Shown: positions 1-8,525 of the stretch, piece by piece
Position numbering within the stretch: the first letter of the stretch is position 1
Layout of the letters: the number at the start of each line of letters is the position of its first letter
Origin: Cytobacillus stercorigallinarum
GTDB taxonomy: Bacteria; Bacillota; Bacilli; Bacillales; Cytobacillaceae
DNA length: 64,000 nt
NCBI RefSeq assembly: GCF_014836495.1
Contig: NZ_JACSQT010000002.1
Span: 558,001 to 622,000 of the forward strand
Reading direction: 5' to 3'
The notes under the pieces: generated by a model
What the model was told of the DNA's origin: nothing
The model's database searches: none
The model's input: only the letters and a program-made list of their open reading frames with translations
Made by a program: the position numbers and the translations under genes

Positions 1-330
1 TGTATCCAATTGCGGGGATGAAACACCTAAGTCATACAAAATACCATCCACTTCAGAAATCCCTCTTGCATTCAACTCTTCCTTTAAATGACTAAAATTA
101 CTTTTTACCAGTGTCACTTGCCCGCTGTACTTAGCAAGTTTCTCCTTCGCATTGTCAATTGCCGTTTCATCTTGGTCAAAAGAGAATAATCTTCCTTCAC
201 TTGAGAGCTGTGATAATAAATATTCACTATGCCCTGCTCCACCTAAAGTACAATCTACGTAAATCCCATTTTCTTTCACATTTAGTCCATCTACTGTCTC
301 TTTTAAAAGTACTGTTGTATGATTAAACAT
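1..330 (-). CDS. rsmH: RsmH, 16S rRNA (cytosine1402-N4)-methyltransferase, N-terminal part (runs off window)
   Basis: Only the first 110 codons are inside the window; the gene continues past base 1. The protein starts [15 protein letters not shown] and carries the SAM-binding loop [10 protein letters not shown] at about residues 26-35, then an FDQD acidic strand end, as in RsmH (MraW). The family methylates N4 of C1402 of 16S rRNA in the decoding centre. The ATG at 330 has GGAAGGATGAG just upstream. It lies 72 bases behind mraZ on the same strand, the standard order at the head of the division and cell wall cluster, so it is probably cotranscribed with mraZ and controlled by the operator array in front of that gene. 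Confidence 0.95.
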   Translation of the reverse strand, partial: MFNHTTVLLKETVDGLNVKENGIYVDCTLGGAGHSEYLLSQLSSEGRLFSFDQDETAIDNAKEKLAKYSGQVTLVKSNFSHLKEELNARGISEVDGILYDLGVSSPQLDT

Positions 331-402
331 TGTTGCTCATCCTTCCCAACCTGTAATCGTGTGTAAAAGTCCCCTTATGTATTCATTCGGGTTCAGCCTT
401 GC

Positions 403-834
403 TTAAATATCAAAGCCAATCATATTTTCTGCAATTTCAGCAAAAGATTCTTCTGACTCTGCAAAATATTCTTCCCAAAGGCTTCTACTCCAAATCTCAA
501 TTCGGTTGGAAACACCTAATACGACACATTCTTTGTCTAATTTTGCATATTGCATTAGTGGGGAAGCGATATTTACTCGTCCTTGTTTGTCAATTTCACA
601 TTCTGTTGCACCCGAGAAGAAGAATCGGGTAAAAGCGCGGGCGTCCTTTTTTGTCATGGGTAAAGCTTTTAGTTTCTCTTCAAGCTCTTTCCATTCTGTT
701 AAGGGATAACCAAATAAACATTGATCCAAACCTCGTGTTAATACAAATATCTCTCCTAAGTTCTCACGAAATTTAGCGGGTACGATTAAGCGGCCCTTCG
801 TATCAACATTATGATGGTATTCTCCCATAAACAT
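403..834 (-). CDS. mraZ: MraZ, DNA-binding regulator of the division/cell wall cluster
   Basis: 143-residue MraZ, the usual length. Two SpoVT/AbrB-type halves are visible, with the paired motifs DTKGR (near residue 12) and DKQGR (near 83). MraZ forms rings and binds short direct repeats to repress its own promoter in E. coli and mollicutes. I chose the ATG at 834 because the protein then begins [15 protein letters not shown] as in B. subtilis. An in-frame GTG at 849 exists, but it overlaps the likely ribosome-binding sequence GTGGGTGA. A periodic GTGG array directly upstream is a likely autoregulatory operator. First gene of the cluster; rsmH follows. Confidence 0.96.
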   Translation of the reverse strand: MFMGEYHHNVDTKGRLIVPAKFRENLGEIFVLTRGLDQCLFGYPLTEWKELEEKLKALPMTKKDARAFTRFFFSGATECEIDKQGRVNIASPLMQYAKLDKECVVLGVSNRIEIWSRSLWEEYFAESEESFAEIAENMIGFDI

Positions 835-845
835 ACCCGCTTCAC

Positions 846-890
846 CCACTTTCTAACACAAATGTACCACATTCCCCCACTTTCCTCCAC
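846..890 (-). promoter_or_regulatory. Candidate MraZ operator: GTGG boxes at 10-bp spacing
   Basis: Read on the minus strand, GTGG cores lie at 890-887, 880-877 and 870-867, exactly 10 bases apart. A degenerate TGTG follows at 860-857 and another GTGG at 849-846, next to the start of mraZ. The boxes read AGTGGAGG, AGTGGGGG, TGTGGTAC and AGTGGGTG. Tandem boxes with one-helical-turn spacing in front of mraZ match the arrays known to bind MraZ in other bacteria. The operator role is inferred from position and pattern. Confidence 0.75.
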
Positions 891-1218
891 TATTTTAAAT
901 GATTCGCTTATGTCCAATAAATTCCTGCTGTTTTTTTACTTTTCAAATATTTTTCTTTCGCTATCTTTTTACAAAAATATTTGCTTTTTTCGGCTTATCT
1001 CTTTCAAAATGCATAAAGTTGAAAGAGAATTGTCAAAAGAAGATGTTTCTTTAGTCACACATTTTAAAAATCGACAAAGGCATATCAATTACGCCTAACT
1101 TAAAAAGATTCTCTTTGTTGTTCGCCTAGCCTTAAACTTCTTCCTGTACTTTGGCTGTTCTGCAAAAAAAAAAGACTTAAACCCTCCTCTATATTGAGAA
1201 GGAATTAAGTCTTTTGCT
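850..1218. other. Non-coding gap between mraZ and bshC
   Basis: 369 bases without a supportable gene. The left end holds the MraZ box array and the right end the bshC terminator. The middle is very T-rich on the plus strand and should contain the mraZ promoter on the minus strand; a TTGACA-like hexamer is present near 1030-1036, but I see no convincing partner hexamer. The 95-codon plus-strand reading frame here has no ribosome-binding site and looks like chance. Confidence 0.6.
1162..1215 (-). terminator. Rho-independent terminator of bshC
   Basis: On the minus strand the hairpin AAAGACTTAA / TTAAGTCTTT (outer arms near 1205-1215 and 1170-1180) is followed by a run of about ten T. The loop also contains a CCTTCTC / GAGGAGG pairing that extends the stem. 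It starts a few bases after the bshC stop. Confidence 0.85.
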
Positions 1219-2853
1219 TTATACCTTAATCACTTTATGCGTACCATCAAACGGTAGTTCCTGATCGAGAATTCGGGAGAAGAATGATAAACCGTACTTG
1301 TTGATAAAATAAAGTCCATTCCATACCCTTTCTTGTGGGTTACCGTCTGGTTTTACCGAAGATTGAATACGATCAAATTTCGAGAGTATATTTGTATATT
1401 TTTGCTCTGTCGATTGTTTAAATTTAGTTTGTATAAATGCAATTTGCTTTTGCACAAGTGCTTGATTCTTTTCTACGAGTGGGTACATACCCTTTTCTTG
1501 CTCTGAAGTATAAGTTAATAACTGTTTGTAAGAATCTTCTAGTTTCGCTTGTAATTCGTTTAAAATTTCATCTCGTTCTTTACTTTGGACGGATTGGAGA
1601 AACTGATCCTTTCGTTCTTCAGTGCCATTTATTAATACATCTTCTAATGATAATCCAAGCTCTTTCATTTCCGATTCAATTGCTCTCTCTAAAATCGTGA
1701 AATTCAAGCGTGGAACTAGTGGCGGCATTTTTAAAGAGAACTGCTCAAACACTTTTTGCAGTTCTGCCCAGTAGGCGATTTCCCCTGGTCCAGCAATAAA
1801 CGCTAATGTAGGGAAAAGTAATTCCTGTGTTAAAGGTCTTGTAACAACATTATTACTCAATTTCTCAGGTGTTGTTTCAGCCATCATTAGCATTTCTTCT
1901 AATGTGAAGCTTATTTTAGCATCTGTATTTACAAACAATTGGGTTTGATGATTGTAATCAAGTAGGATTCTCTCTTTAAAAACTTCATCATAATAGAAGA
2001 GATTAGCAGCAGTTTCACTGATTTCTAACATCTTAGCATAACCATCAGCTTGTAATCTCTGTTGATTTTCAAGCACAGCTGTTGTCATTTTTGTCGCAGC
2101 TTTGATTTGCTCAGCTAATATGCCCTTTTCCAATTGTTTTAATTGCGCATTACCTGAATCAACCAATAACAGACCATGTTCTTTAAACATCCCCATAATT
2201 AAATGGGCGAATACGTCTACATATGTTTTCGATTGTTCTATAGCCTTATGGATGAACGACATAATATCTTTTGTAAATGCGGTTTCACCATATGACTCAA
2301 TGATTTCGTCAACCCACTTGATACAAACATCTGAATCAATAGCGATATTTGATACCATCGTTTTATCATTCGGTGATTCTGGGTACACCTGCTTTTTCAT
2401 TTGGTTGTTTTCACAACAATAAATATGGTTTACCTCTTGATAATCATGATCCTCACCAGCAATCCAAAAAACAGGTACAACAGGAACATTTAATTCCCGC
2501 TCTTTTTCCTTAGCAAAGGCAATGATAGAAATGACTTTATGTATGGAATAAAGTGGTCCAGTCATTATACCTGCCTGCTGCCCTCCAATAACAACTACAC
2601 TTTTATCATCATTTAGTTTTTTAAGAGATTCTTGTACTTTCTCAGATGTTGGAAAGCTACTCATGAAATCACTTATATGACTTACTAGCTTATCTCGTGA
2701 AAAATTTCTCTGACCAAGTTCTTCTATACGTCTCTTTAAATCACTATTATGATTATAACGGTAGTGGAAGTATGGCTGAATTTTCTCATCTTGAGCAGTA
2801 TACTCTGTTGCAAACCGATTAGTGGCCGGTATTGTGAGATGCAAAATCTCCAT
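1219..2853 (-). CDS. bshC: BshC, putative cysteine ligase of bacillithiol biosynthesis (YllA)
   Basis: 544 residues, the normal BshC length. BshC performs the last step of bacillithiol synthesis, adding cysteine to glucosaminyl-malate, in the cytosol. Visible signatures are the nucleotide-binding-like GGQQAGIMTGPLYSIHK (about 90-106), the GEDHDYQEVNHIY motif (about 133-145) and a long Glu/Lys/Gln-rich C-terminal stretch expected to form the coiled-coil arm. AAAGGAAG precedes the ATG. It is monocistronic or the last gene after panE and the DUF3397 gene, and ends in its own terminator. Its place directly upstream of mraZ is conserved in Bacillus. This implies the organism makes bacillithiol; bshA and bshB are not in the window. 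Confidence 0.95.
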   Translation of the reverse strand: MEILHLTIPATNRFATEYTAQDEKIQPYFHYRYNHNSDLKRRIEELGQRNFSRDKLVSHISDFMSSFPTSEKVQESLKKLNDDKSVVVIGGQQAGIMTGPLYSIHKVISIIAFAKEKERELNVPVVPVFWIAGEDHDYQEVNHIYCCENNQMKKQVYPESPNDKTMVSNIAIDSDVCIKWVDEIIESYGETAFTKDIMSFIHKAIEQSKTYVDVFAHLIMGMFKEHGLLLVDSGNAQLKQLEKGILAEQIKAATKMTTAVLENQQRLQADGYAKMLEISETAANLFYYDEVFKERILLDYNHQTQLFVNTDAKISFTLEEMLMMAETTPEKLSNNVVTRPLTQELLFPTLAFIAGPGEIAYWAELQKVFEQFSLKMPPLVPRLNFTILERAIESEMKELGLSLEDVLINGTEERKDQFLQSVQSKERDEILNELQAKLEDSYKQLLTYTSEQEKGMYPLVEKNQALVQKQIAFIQTKFKQSTEQKYTNILSKFDRIQSSVKPDGNPQERVWNGLYFINKYGLSFFSRILDQELPFDGTHKVIKV

Positions 2854-3017
2854 CTATGAACTTCCTTTCTAAACACATTTTCCAAGTATCTTTATGAGTA
2901 TAGCATTGTCAGAAAAGAAAAGAAAAAAACTTTGCTTATGATGAGCTAGATTTTAACTTCTTTTGATTTCATCATTCATAATGATAATATATTTCCTTAG
3001 CCAACTAAAGAGCCTTT

Positions 3018-3407
3018 TTAAAATACCAAATAACTTATACTGTTAAAAATACCAATTACTATCAAAACACCGTAAGCAGTAAGAAAAAACAAAAAATTAA
3101 TGCGCCAATATCCTTTGAACAATTTACTGTAATCGATTTCTTGCTTTACCCGCCAATAATACAAAAGATAAAGTATAGCAGTAGTAATAAGGAAAAGAAA
3201 AATCAACCAAATGTACGAACGATTCCAAATTGAAGCTATCATAAAGTGAACAGAGAGAATGAGCAACAATGTGGTAATATCAAGAGCTAGATGTACAGAC
3301 TTCTTATGCTTTTTCGTCACTTGTTTACAAATGATAAAAACGAGCAAATACCCTAGAAATGGTATAGTAATAAATGTCGCAATCATCGAGGATAAAAATA
3401 CACTCAA
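3018..3407 (-). CDS. DUF3397-type small membrane protein
   Basis: 129-residue polytopic protein with about four hydrophobic segments (ATFITIPFLGYLLVFIICKQV; LDITTLLLILSVHF; IWLIFLFLITTAIL; the last near the C-terminus). I start it at the TTG at 3407, which has GGGGGAG eight bases upstream and overlaps the panE stop by four bases (TTGA), typical of translational coupling. A longer frame reaches 3452 but would lie inside panE without a ribosome site. Members of DUF3397 are usually found downstream of panE in Bacillaceae; the function is unknown. Family assignment is from memory of the context and membrane pattern. Confidence 0.75.
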   Translation of the reverse strand: MSVFLSSMIATFITIPFLGYLLVFIICKQVTKKHKKSVHLALDITTLLLILSVHFMIASIWNRSYIWLIFLFLITTAILYLLYYWRVKQEIDYSKLFKGYWRINFLFFLTAYGVLIVIGIFNSISYLVF

Positions 3408-4300
3408 TCGTTCTCCCCCTTTTTTTCCATCCCCTTGATCATAAAATAACAAGATGTTAATAATGGTACACTCTCTTGACTTTTTTTTGCTTGATTAAGA
3501 CAATAACCAACAATGGAATCAACTTCTGTTTTCCTGCCTTCAACAATATCTTTGAACATAGATGAGTGATTATGAGCAGTCTTTCTACAAATTGATTCAA
3601 CATATGTTTCGATCTCTTGACTCTCTTTAATTGAAAGCGCAGCTGTTACTTCTGTTAATAAGATTTTAAATACTTTAAAATAAGATGGGTCTTCAATTAG
3701 TAAGCCATTTCTTATCTTTAAAATTGCTGTCAAAGGGTTAATCACAGCATTGGCAACTAATTTCTTCAGCATGATTTCCTCATAGTTATGATAAAGCACA
3801 AACGGAAAATCTTCGCTATTAGCCACTACATTCGACAGTAGGGTGGGTTCAGCATTTTCCATTAAAGGAGCAAGCTTTGTTACCCCCATTCCCGTATGGT
3901 TCACTTCATTTTTATTTACCTTTAGTGCACCATGTTCTACTGTACCAATATAGACTTGTTGATTTTTTAACCGTTCGAGCTTTTCTAAATGACCCATACC
4001 ATTTTGCAGAAAAATAAATACCGTTTTTGTATGTATGCTAAGAGTGGCAAGGAGTGGGTCAAGGTGATATTCTTTTACAGCAACAAAGGTAATCTCGTCT
4101 TGCCCTTTCCAATTATGTATATATTCAACATGAATACGTTCATTCCTCCGATTTTCTTTCGTATTTAAAAAGATACCTTCTAAGGAGATAATGTCCTTTT
4201 GCTCATCTGAACGCACATAAAGAGTAACCTCATGTTGTTGATTTAAATAAAAGGCATATAATAGTCCGATAGAACCTCCGCCAATAATCCCAATTTTCAT
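3404..4300 (-). CDS. panE: 2-dehydropantoate 2-reductase (ketopantoate reductase)
   Basis: 298 residues. The N-terminus IGIIGGGSIGLLYAF is the NADP-binding Rossmann loop. The segment KKLVANAVINPLTAI (about 178-192) is the conserved Lys/Asn catalytic helix of ketopantoate reductases, and a C-terminal all-helical domain with HNHSSM-like residues follows. The enzyme reduces 2-dehydropantoate to pantoate in pantothenate/CoA synthesis. I prefer the ATG at 4300 over the adjacent one at 4303 because GAAGTGAT then lies at better spacing. It corresponds by position to B. subtilis ylbQ and is translationally coupled to the DUF3397 gene. Bacillaceae often carry two panE-like genes, so the exact physiological substrate is inferred. 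Confidence 0.88.
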   Translation of the reverse strand: MKIGIIGGGSIGLLYAFYLNQQHEVTLYVRSDEQKDIISLEGIFLNTKENRRNERIHVEYIHNWKGQDEITFVAVKEYHLDPLLATLSIHTKTVFIFLQNGMGHLEKLERLKNQQVYIGTVEHGALKVNKNEVNHTGMGVTKLAPLMENAEPTLLSNVVANSEDFPFVLYHNYEEIMLKKLVANAVINPLTAILKIRNGLLIEDPSYFKVFKILLTEVTAALSIKESQEIETYVESICRKTAHNHSSMFKDIVEGRKTEVDSIVGYCLNQAKKSQESVPLLTSCYFMIKGMEKKGEND

Positions 4301-4610
4301 CATTATCACTTCACTTACAATGTATTTAGTCTCATTTTAGCAAATTTCATTCTAGAAAGGTGAGACGATTCTTTTTTTCTTAAAAGTTTCATATATTTTT
4401 CTTTTTTTTGTTTGGAGGGCTACTATCCATAATCATTGCTCAAAGATTCCACACTCAAAATAAACACGATAGAGATAAAAAAGTGCATTCGTTTACCTTA
4501 TAAAAAATAAGGGTGCGAGCCACTCCGAACTTACTTATGAGTTTTTCAAAATTTACGAAACCGGTTAAACAAGAAAAGCGTATAGCATAATAACGAAAGG
4601 AAATGATTAT
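4301..4610. other. Intergenic region between panE and the PH-domain gene
   Basis: 310 bases between divergent genes. It must carry the panE promoter on the minus strand and the promoter for the gene at 4611 on the plus strand. The only structure I see is a small hairpin, CCTTAT-AAAAA-ATAAGG, at about 4496-4512. No small gene is supportable. Confidence 0.5.
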
Positions 4611-5054
4611 ATGTATTTTCCATCAAAGAAAGATTTATGGTTGTCAATCATCTATTGGTTATGTGCATTGTTTTTCATTATACCACCCATTTTCTTTCCA
4701 AACTTCGGAGTTTGGATAAGCCCATCGTTCTTAGATAAACAATGGATAAAAATTATTACTTTATCGCTCATTGGATTTTGTCTGCTGTGGATTTGGTTTA
4801 AGACAGGGTATTCAATTAAAAAAGATGTTCTTACTATTCAATATGGGCCTTTTAGGTGGAAAATCAAGATAGCTGATATTCACAGCGTTACGGAAACTAA
4901 AAACCCGTTTACAGATCCTGCTTTGTCTATCGATAAACTTGAAATTAATTATGGGAAGTTCAAAACAATTGCCATTTCACCTAAAAACAAAACTGAGTTT
5001 ATCAATCAATTAAGAAAACAAAACTTAAACATTAGCACTGATAAGAACAAATAG
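4611..5054 (+). CDS. Membrane protein with a PH-domain-like C-terminus
   Basis: 147 residues. Two hydrophobic segments (about 10-32 and 46-64) are followed by a soluble part with GYSIKKDVLTIQYGPFRWKIKIADIHSVTETKNP. This beta-rich pattern, 'DxLxIxxGpfxxxIxIxdIxsVxxtxNP', is typical of small bacterial PH-like domains (YdbS/YyaB-type). AAAGGAAATGATTAT precedes the ATG. It stands alone between panE and the acyl-CoA carboxylase operon and runs convergent to the latter. The function of this family is not established; the family call is from the motif. Confidence 0.7.
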   Translation: MYFPSKKDLWLSIIYWLCALFFIIPPIFFPNFGVWISPSFLDKQWIKIITLSLIGFCLLWIWFKTGYSIKKDVLTIQYGPFRWKIKIADIHSVTETKNPFTDPALSIDKLEINYGKFKTIAISPKNKTEFINQLRKQNLNISTDKNK

Positions 5055-5077
5055 TAGATTGTACATCTCCAAGAAAG

Positions 5078-5114
5078 GAAAAAACCCTGATACTCTCCTA
5101 AGAAAGGTCAGGGT
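5078..5114. terminator. Terminator of the acyl-CoA carboxylase operon (possibly shared)
   Basis: ACCCTGA (5084-5090) pairs with TCAGGGT (5108-5114). On the minus strand the stem is followed by six T, giving a good terminator for the carboxylase operon. On the plus strand the trailing ATTTGTCTTT could serve the gene ending at 5054. Confidence 0.8.
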
Positions 5115-5122
5115 ATTTGTCT

Positions 5123-6664
5123 TTAAACTGGATTTACTGGATGTTTTCTAGAAACGATTGGTATATCTTTTGTAGCGTATAACTCAAAGCGATTAATAAG
5201 GGCACTTCTAAGCTCGTCTGGAGCGATAATATCATCTATAATGAGTTCCGATGCCAGTTTATAAATATCAATTGTTTCCTTATATTCTTTTTGTTTTTCT
5301 TGTACATACGCAATGCGCTCTTTCATATCTTCAATTTCATTAATCTTATTAGAGTAAACAGCATTGACTGCAGCCTCAGGTCCCATAACAGCTATTTGAG
5401 CAGTTGGTAAGGCAATACAGCAATCTGGTTCAAAGGCTGGCCCCGCCATCGCATATAACCCTGCACCGTAAGCTTTCCTTACAATAACTGAAATCTTAGG
5501 TACTGTCGCAGAACTCATTGCAGCAATTAACTTTGCGCCATGTCTAATAATTCCTGCTCTTTCAACTTTAGTGCCAATCATAAACCCTGGAACATCCGCT
5601 AAAAATAACAATGGAATATGATAGGCATCACATAGTGAGATAAACTTTGCTGCTTTGTCAGCCGAGTCAACAAAAAGAACGCCGCCCTTAACCTTTGGCT
5701 GATTTGCGATAATTCCGACTGGTTTTCCATCTATTCTCGCTATTCCGGTAATAAGTTCAGCTGCGAATAATTTCTTCATTTCAAAAAAACTATTCTCATC
5801 AACTAGTTGTTCAATACATTCATACATATCAAATGGGGCATTTTGATTCACAGGAATGATCTCTTCTAAAGACTTACCAGTTTTAGGTGCTACAGGTTCT
5901 TTAGTCGGCGGTAATTCTTGAAAATTCCCCGGAAAATAAGATAAGTAGTTTTGTGCGACCGTAATCGCTTCTTCCTCACTGTATGCTAAGTAATCCCCAC
6001 AACCACTAACAGAACAATGCATTCTTGCTCCGCCCATTTCTTCTAGGGTAACCTTTTCCCCAATAACTTTTTCCGCCATTCTTGGTGACCCTAAATACAT
6101 AGAAGCATTGCCGTCAACCATAATAACAATATCACAAAAAGCGGGAATATAGGCGCCGCCTGCTGCCGATGGTCCAAATAGTAAACAAACTTGAGGGACA
6201 ACACCAGAAAGTTTTACTTGATTATGAAAAATTCTCCCCGCACCTCTTCGGTTTGGAAACATATCTAATTGATCGGTTATTCTTGCACCAGCTGAATCTA
6301 CTAAATAAAGCAAAGGAGCTTTAAGTTTTTCCGCTGTTTCTTGAATACGAATAATCTTTTCAACTGTTCTAGCTCCCCATGATCCTGCTTTAATAGTTGA
6401 ATCATTCGCCATCACACAAACTGTGCGTCCATTAATCTTTCCTACTGCCGTGATGACACCATCAGCTGGCAATCCTTCCTCACTACAGTTAGCAAACTTA
6501 CCATCTTCTTCGTAAAAACCATCATCCAATAATAGTTCTAAACGCTTTCGGGCAAATAATTTATTTTGACCTTCAAGCTTTTCATGGTATTTAGGCGCAC
6601 CGCCCGCTTCAATTTTTTTTCGTCTCTCTTTTAAATCGTTTGTTAGTGTTTGTATCGTTGTCAT
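5123..6664 (-). CDS. Acyl-CoA carboxylase, carboxyltransferase subunit (PCC/MCC beta type)
   Basis: 513 residues, the size of propionyl- or methylcrotonyl-CoA carboxylase beta chains. The crotonase-fold halves show GSWGARTVEK (about 93-102), DSAGARITDQ, the oxyanion-type loop GPSAAGGAYIPAF (about 164-176) and, in the second half, AYGAGLYAMAGPAFEPD. It transfers CO2 from carboxybiotin to an acyl-CoA. AAGGAGAG lies upstream of the ATG. It is the last of three genes with the biotin carboxylase and biotin carrier. The substrate cannot be decided from sequence: methylcrotonyl-CoA, propionyl-CoA and acetyl-CoA are all possible. B. subtilis yngE is the likely counterpart, in a different genomic place. 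Confidence 0.88.
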   Translation of the reverse strand: MTTIQTLTNDLKERRKKIEAGGAPKYHEKLEGQNKLFARKRLELLLDDGFYEEDGKFANCSEEGLPADGVITAVGKINGRTVCVMANDSTIKAGSWGARTVEKIIRIQETAEKLKAPLLYLVDSAGARITDQLDMFPNRRGAGRIFHNQVKLSGVVPQVCLLFGPSAAGGAYIPAFCDIVIMVDGNASMYLGSPRMAEKVIGEKVTLEEMGGARMHCSVSGCGDYLAYSEEEAITVAQNYLSYFPGNFQELPPTKEPVAPKTGKSLEEIIPVNQNAPFDMYECIEQLVDENSFFEMKKLFAAELITGIARIDGKPVGIIANQPKVKGGVLFVDSADKAAKFISLCDAYHIPLLFLADVPGFMIGTKVERAGIIRHGAKLIAAMSSATVPKISVIVRKAYGAGLYAMAGPAFEPDCCIALPTAQIAVMGPEAAVNAVYSNKINEIEDMKERIAYVQEKQKEYKETIDIYKLASELIIDDIIAPDELRSALINRFELYATKDIPIVSRKHPVNPV

Positions 6665-6676
6665 GTTTATCTCTCC

Positions 6677-6889
6677 TTATTCTAAAACTAATAAAGAATC
6701 GCCTTCATTCACAAAATCACCAATATTAACTTTTAACTCAGCTACCTTACCGCCTTGATTGCTCTCAATCGGAATTTCCATTTTCATACTTTCTAAGACA
6801 AGTACTTCTTGACCTGCAGTAATTTCATCTCCTTTTGCAACTAACACATTAAGAACTGTACCTGCCATATTTGCTACGATTTCTTTCAT
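6677..6889 (-). CDS. Free-standing 70-residue biotin carrier protein
   Basis: A single biotinyl domain with nothing else: 70 residues, with the biotin-attachment motif ESMKMEI (Lys about 36) and the mirrored hairpin GDFVNEGDSLLVLE at the end. It is much shorter than AccB and resembles YngHB of B. subtilis, a stand-alone biotin carrier. AAGGAGG lies before the ATG. Gaps are 24 bases from the biotin carboxylase gene and 12 to the carboxyltransferase gene, so the three are one transcription unit and one complex. Confidence 0.93.
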   Translation of the reverse strand: MKEIVANMAGTVLNVLVAKGDEITAGQEVLVLESMKMEIPIESNQGGKVAELKVNIGDFVNEGDSLLVLE

Positions 6890-6913
6890 TTTCTTTTCCT
6901 CCTTGGGGTTGTA

Positions 6914-8260
6914 TTACTGTTTTTTCATTAATGATTTATTTTTTAAAAAATCAGTTGTATATTGACCTTTACTAAAATCTTGATCATCTAAAATTTCTAC
7001 AAACAACGGGGCATTCGTTTTGATTCCAGAAATTTCTAGTTCCTCGAAAAATTGTGCTGCTTTTTGTAAGGTTTCCTCTCGGTTCTCGCCCGTGATAATA
7101 CATTTCGCAATCATTGGATCGTAAAATGGGGTTACTTTAGAACCTTCAACATAACCATAATCAATGCGAACACCGTCAGGGTTTCCCCATTTTAATTGGC
7201 TAATTGTACCAGGCGAAGGCATAAATGTAACAGGGTCTTCTGCATACAAGCGGAACTCCATCGCATGCCCCACTGATTTAATTTCACTTTGCTTAAGAGG
7301 AAGTTCTTTTCCTTTAGCAATACCTATTTGCCATTCTACCAAGTCTATCCCCGTTATTTGTTCTGTGACAGGATGCTCGACTTGGAGACGTGTATTCATT
7401 TCTAGAAAGTAGAAATTCTCATCCGCATCGACGATAAATTCAACGGTACCAGCATTTTTATATCCTACTGCCTCACCTGCTTTAATAGCAGTCTCAAGCA
7501 TCTTCTCCCTCGTTTTCATTGATAGAGAGGGGCTAGGCGATTCTTCAATGACTTTCTGATGCCTTCTTTGAATAGAACAATCTCTTTCAAATAAGCTAAC
7601 AATCTGGCCCTTATCATCACCAAATATTTGTACCTCAATATGACGACTACCCTCTATACACTTTTCTACGAATACTTCATCACTGCCAAAGTATGCTTTC
7701 GCTCTTGATTTTGTCGAGGTGAAGGCACTTTTGAGCGCTTGCTCAGTTTCACAGCGCACCATACCGATTCCACCGCCGCCTCCACTTGCCTTAAGCATAA
7801 TAGGGTAACCATATGTTTCAGCTAAAGCAAGAGCAGCTTCAACCGTTACAACACCACTATGACTACCGGGCACAATAGGTACGCCAGCTTTTTCCATCGT
7901 TTGCCTAGAAATAATCTTATCTCCCATTTTTTCAATTGTGTCAGGGTTCGGTCCGATAAAAATAATGCCCGCTGCATGAATTTTTCTAGCAAAATCAGCA
8001 TTCTCAGATAAGAAACCATAGCCTGGATGAATAGCATCAACCTTCTCTGCCAAAGCTATTTGAATGATTTTCTCAACATTTAAATAAGATTGATTAACTG
8101 GCGGTGGCCCAATCAGAAATGCTTGATCTGCCTCGATAACAAATGGCATCCCTTCATCTGCCTCTGAGTATATTGCGACCGTTTCGATTCCCAGTGCTTT
8201 ACAAGTTTTAATAATTCTTAAGGCAATTTCTCCTCTATTGGCAATTAATATTTTCTGCAA
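6914..8260 (-). CDS. Biotin carboxylase subunit of acyl-CoA carboxylase (AccC-like)
   Basis: 448 residues, the AccC length. ATP-grasp signatures are present: the glycine loop KASGGGGGIGMV (about 157-168), HIEVQIFGD, ERDCSIQRRHQKVIEE and EMNTRLQVEHPVTE. It carboxylates biotin on the small carrier encoded next. The start is TTG at 8260 with AAGGGAG upstream, giving the standard MQKILIANRGEIA. As first gene of the operon it carries the promoter; a cre-like box lies about 110 bases upstream. The general fatty-acid accC would be a second gene elsewhere, so this copy is taken as catabolic or accessory, by analogy with yngH. Confidence 0.9.
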   Translation of the reverse strand: MQKILIANRGEIALRIIKTCKALGIETVAIYSEADEGMPFVIEADQAFLIGPPPVNQSYLNVEKIIQIALAEKVDAIHPGYGFLSENADFARKIHAAGIIFIGPNPDTIEKMGDKIISRQTMEKAGVPIVPGSHSGVVTVEAALALAETYGYPIMLKASGGGGGIGMVRCETEQALKSAFTSTKSRAKAYFGSDEVFVEKCIEGSRHIEVQIFGDDKGQIVSLFERDCSIQRRHQKVIEESPSPSLSMKTREKMLETAIKAGEAVGYKNAGTVEFIVDADENFYFLEMNTRLQVEHPVTEQITGIDLVEWQIGIAKGKELPLKQSEIKSVGHAMEFRLYAEDPVTFMPSPGTISQLKWGNPDGVRIDYGYVEGSKVTPFYDPMIAKCIITGENREETLQKAAQFFEELEISGIKTNAPLFVEILDDQDFSKGQYTTDFLKNKSLMKKQ

Positions 8261-8370
8261 TCATTTAGTCTCCCTTCGTTCGTTACTACATTAATACAAA
8301 TGCAAATAAATATAATTTATCGCAATATTCTCTATTTCTACAAAGTTCTCTCTTTTTCCTTCTTTTTTAT

Positions 8371-8384
8371 TGAAAACGCTTACG
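8371..8384. promoter_or_regulatory. cre-like box (CcpA) upstream of the acyl-CoA carboxylase operon
   Basis: TGAAAACGCTTACG matches 13 of 14 positions of the consensus TGWAANCGNTNWCA; only the final A is G. It sits 110 bases upstream of the carboxylase operon start and 142 bases upstream of ylbP. Catabolite repression of the operon is an inference from this site. Confidence 0.55.
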
Positions 8385-8525
8385 TTTATTTTTGAACAAT
8401 ACATTTTTATGCCTTGAATGATAAAAGAATAACAGTTTACTAAAGAAATTTTCTTAATATTGTTATATAATGATAGACAGTAAGCGCATTCAATAAATTA
8501 CATAAGTGTTTTAGGGGGATGAATC

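Noticed and set aside
811..1098. 95-codon plus-strand frame overlapping the mraZ upstream region
   Set aside because: No ribosome site, starts inside mraZ on the other strand, and low-complexity Phe/Ser composition typical of T-rich non-coding DNA.
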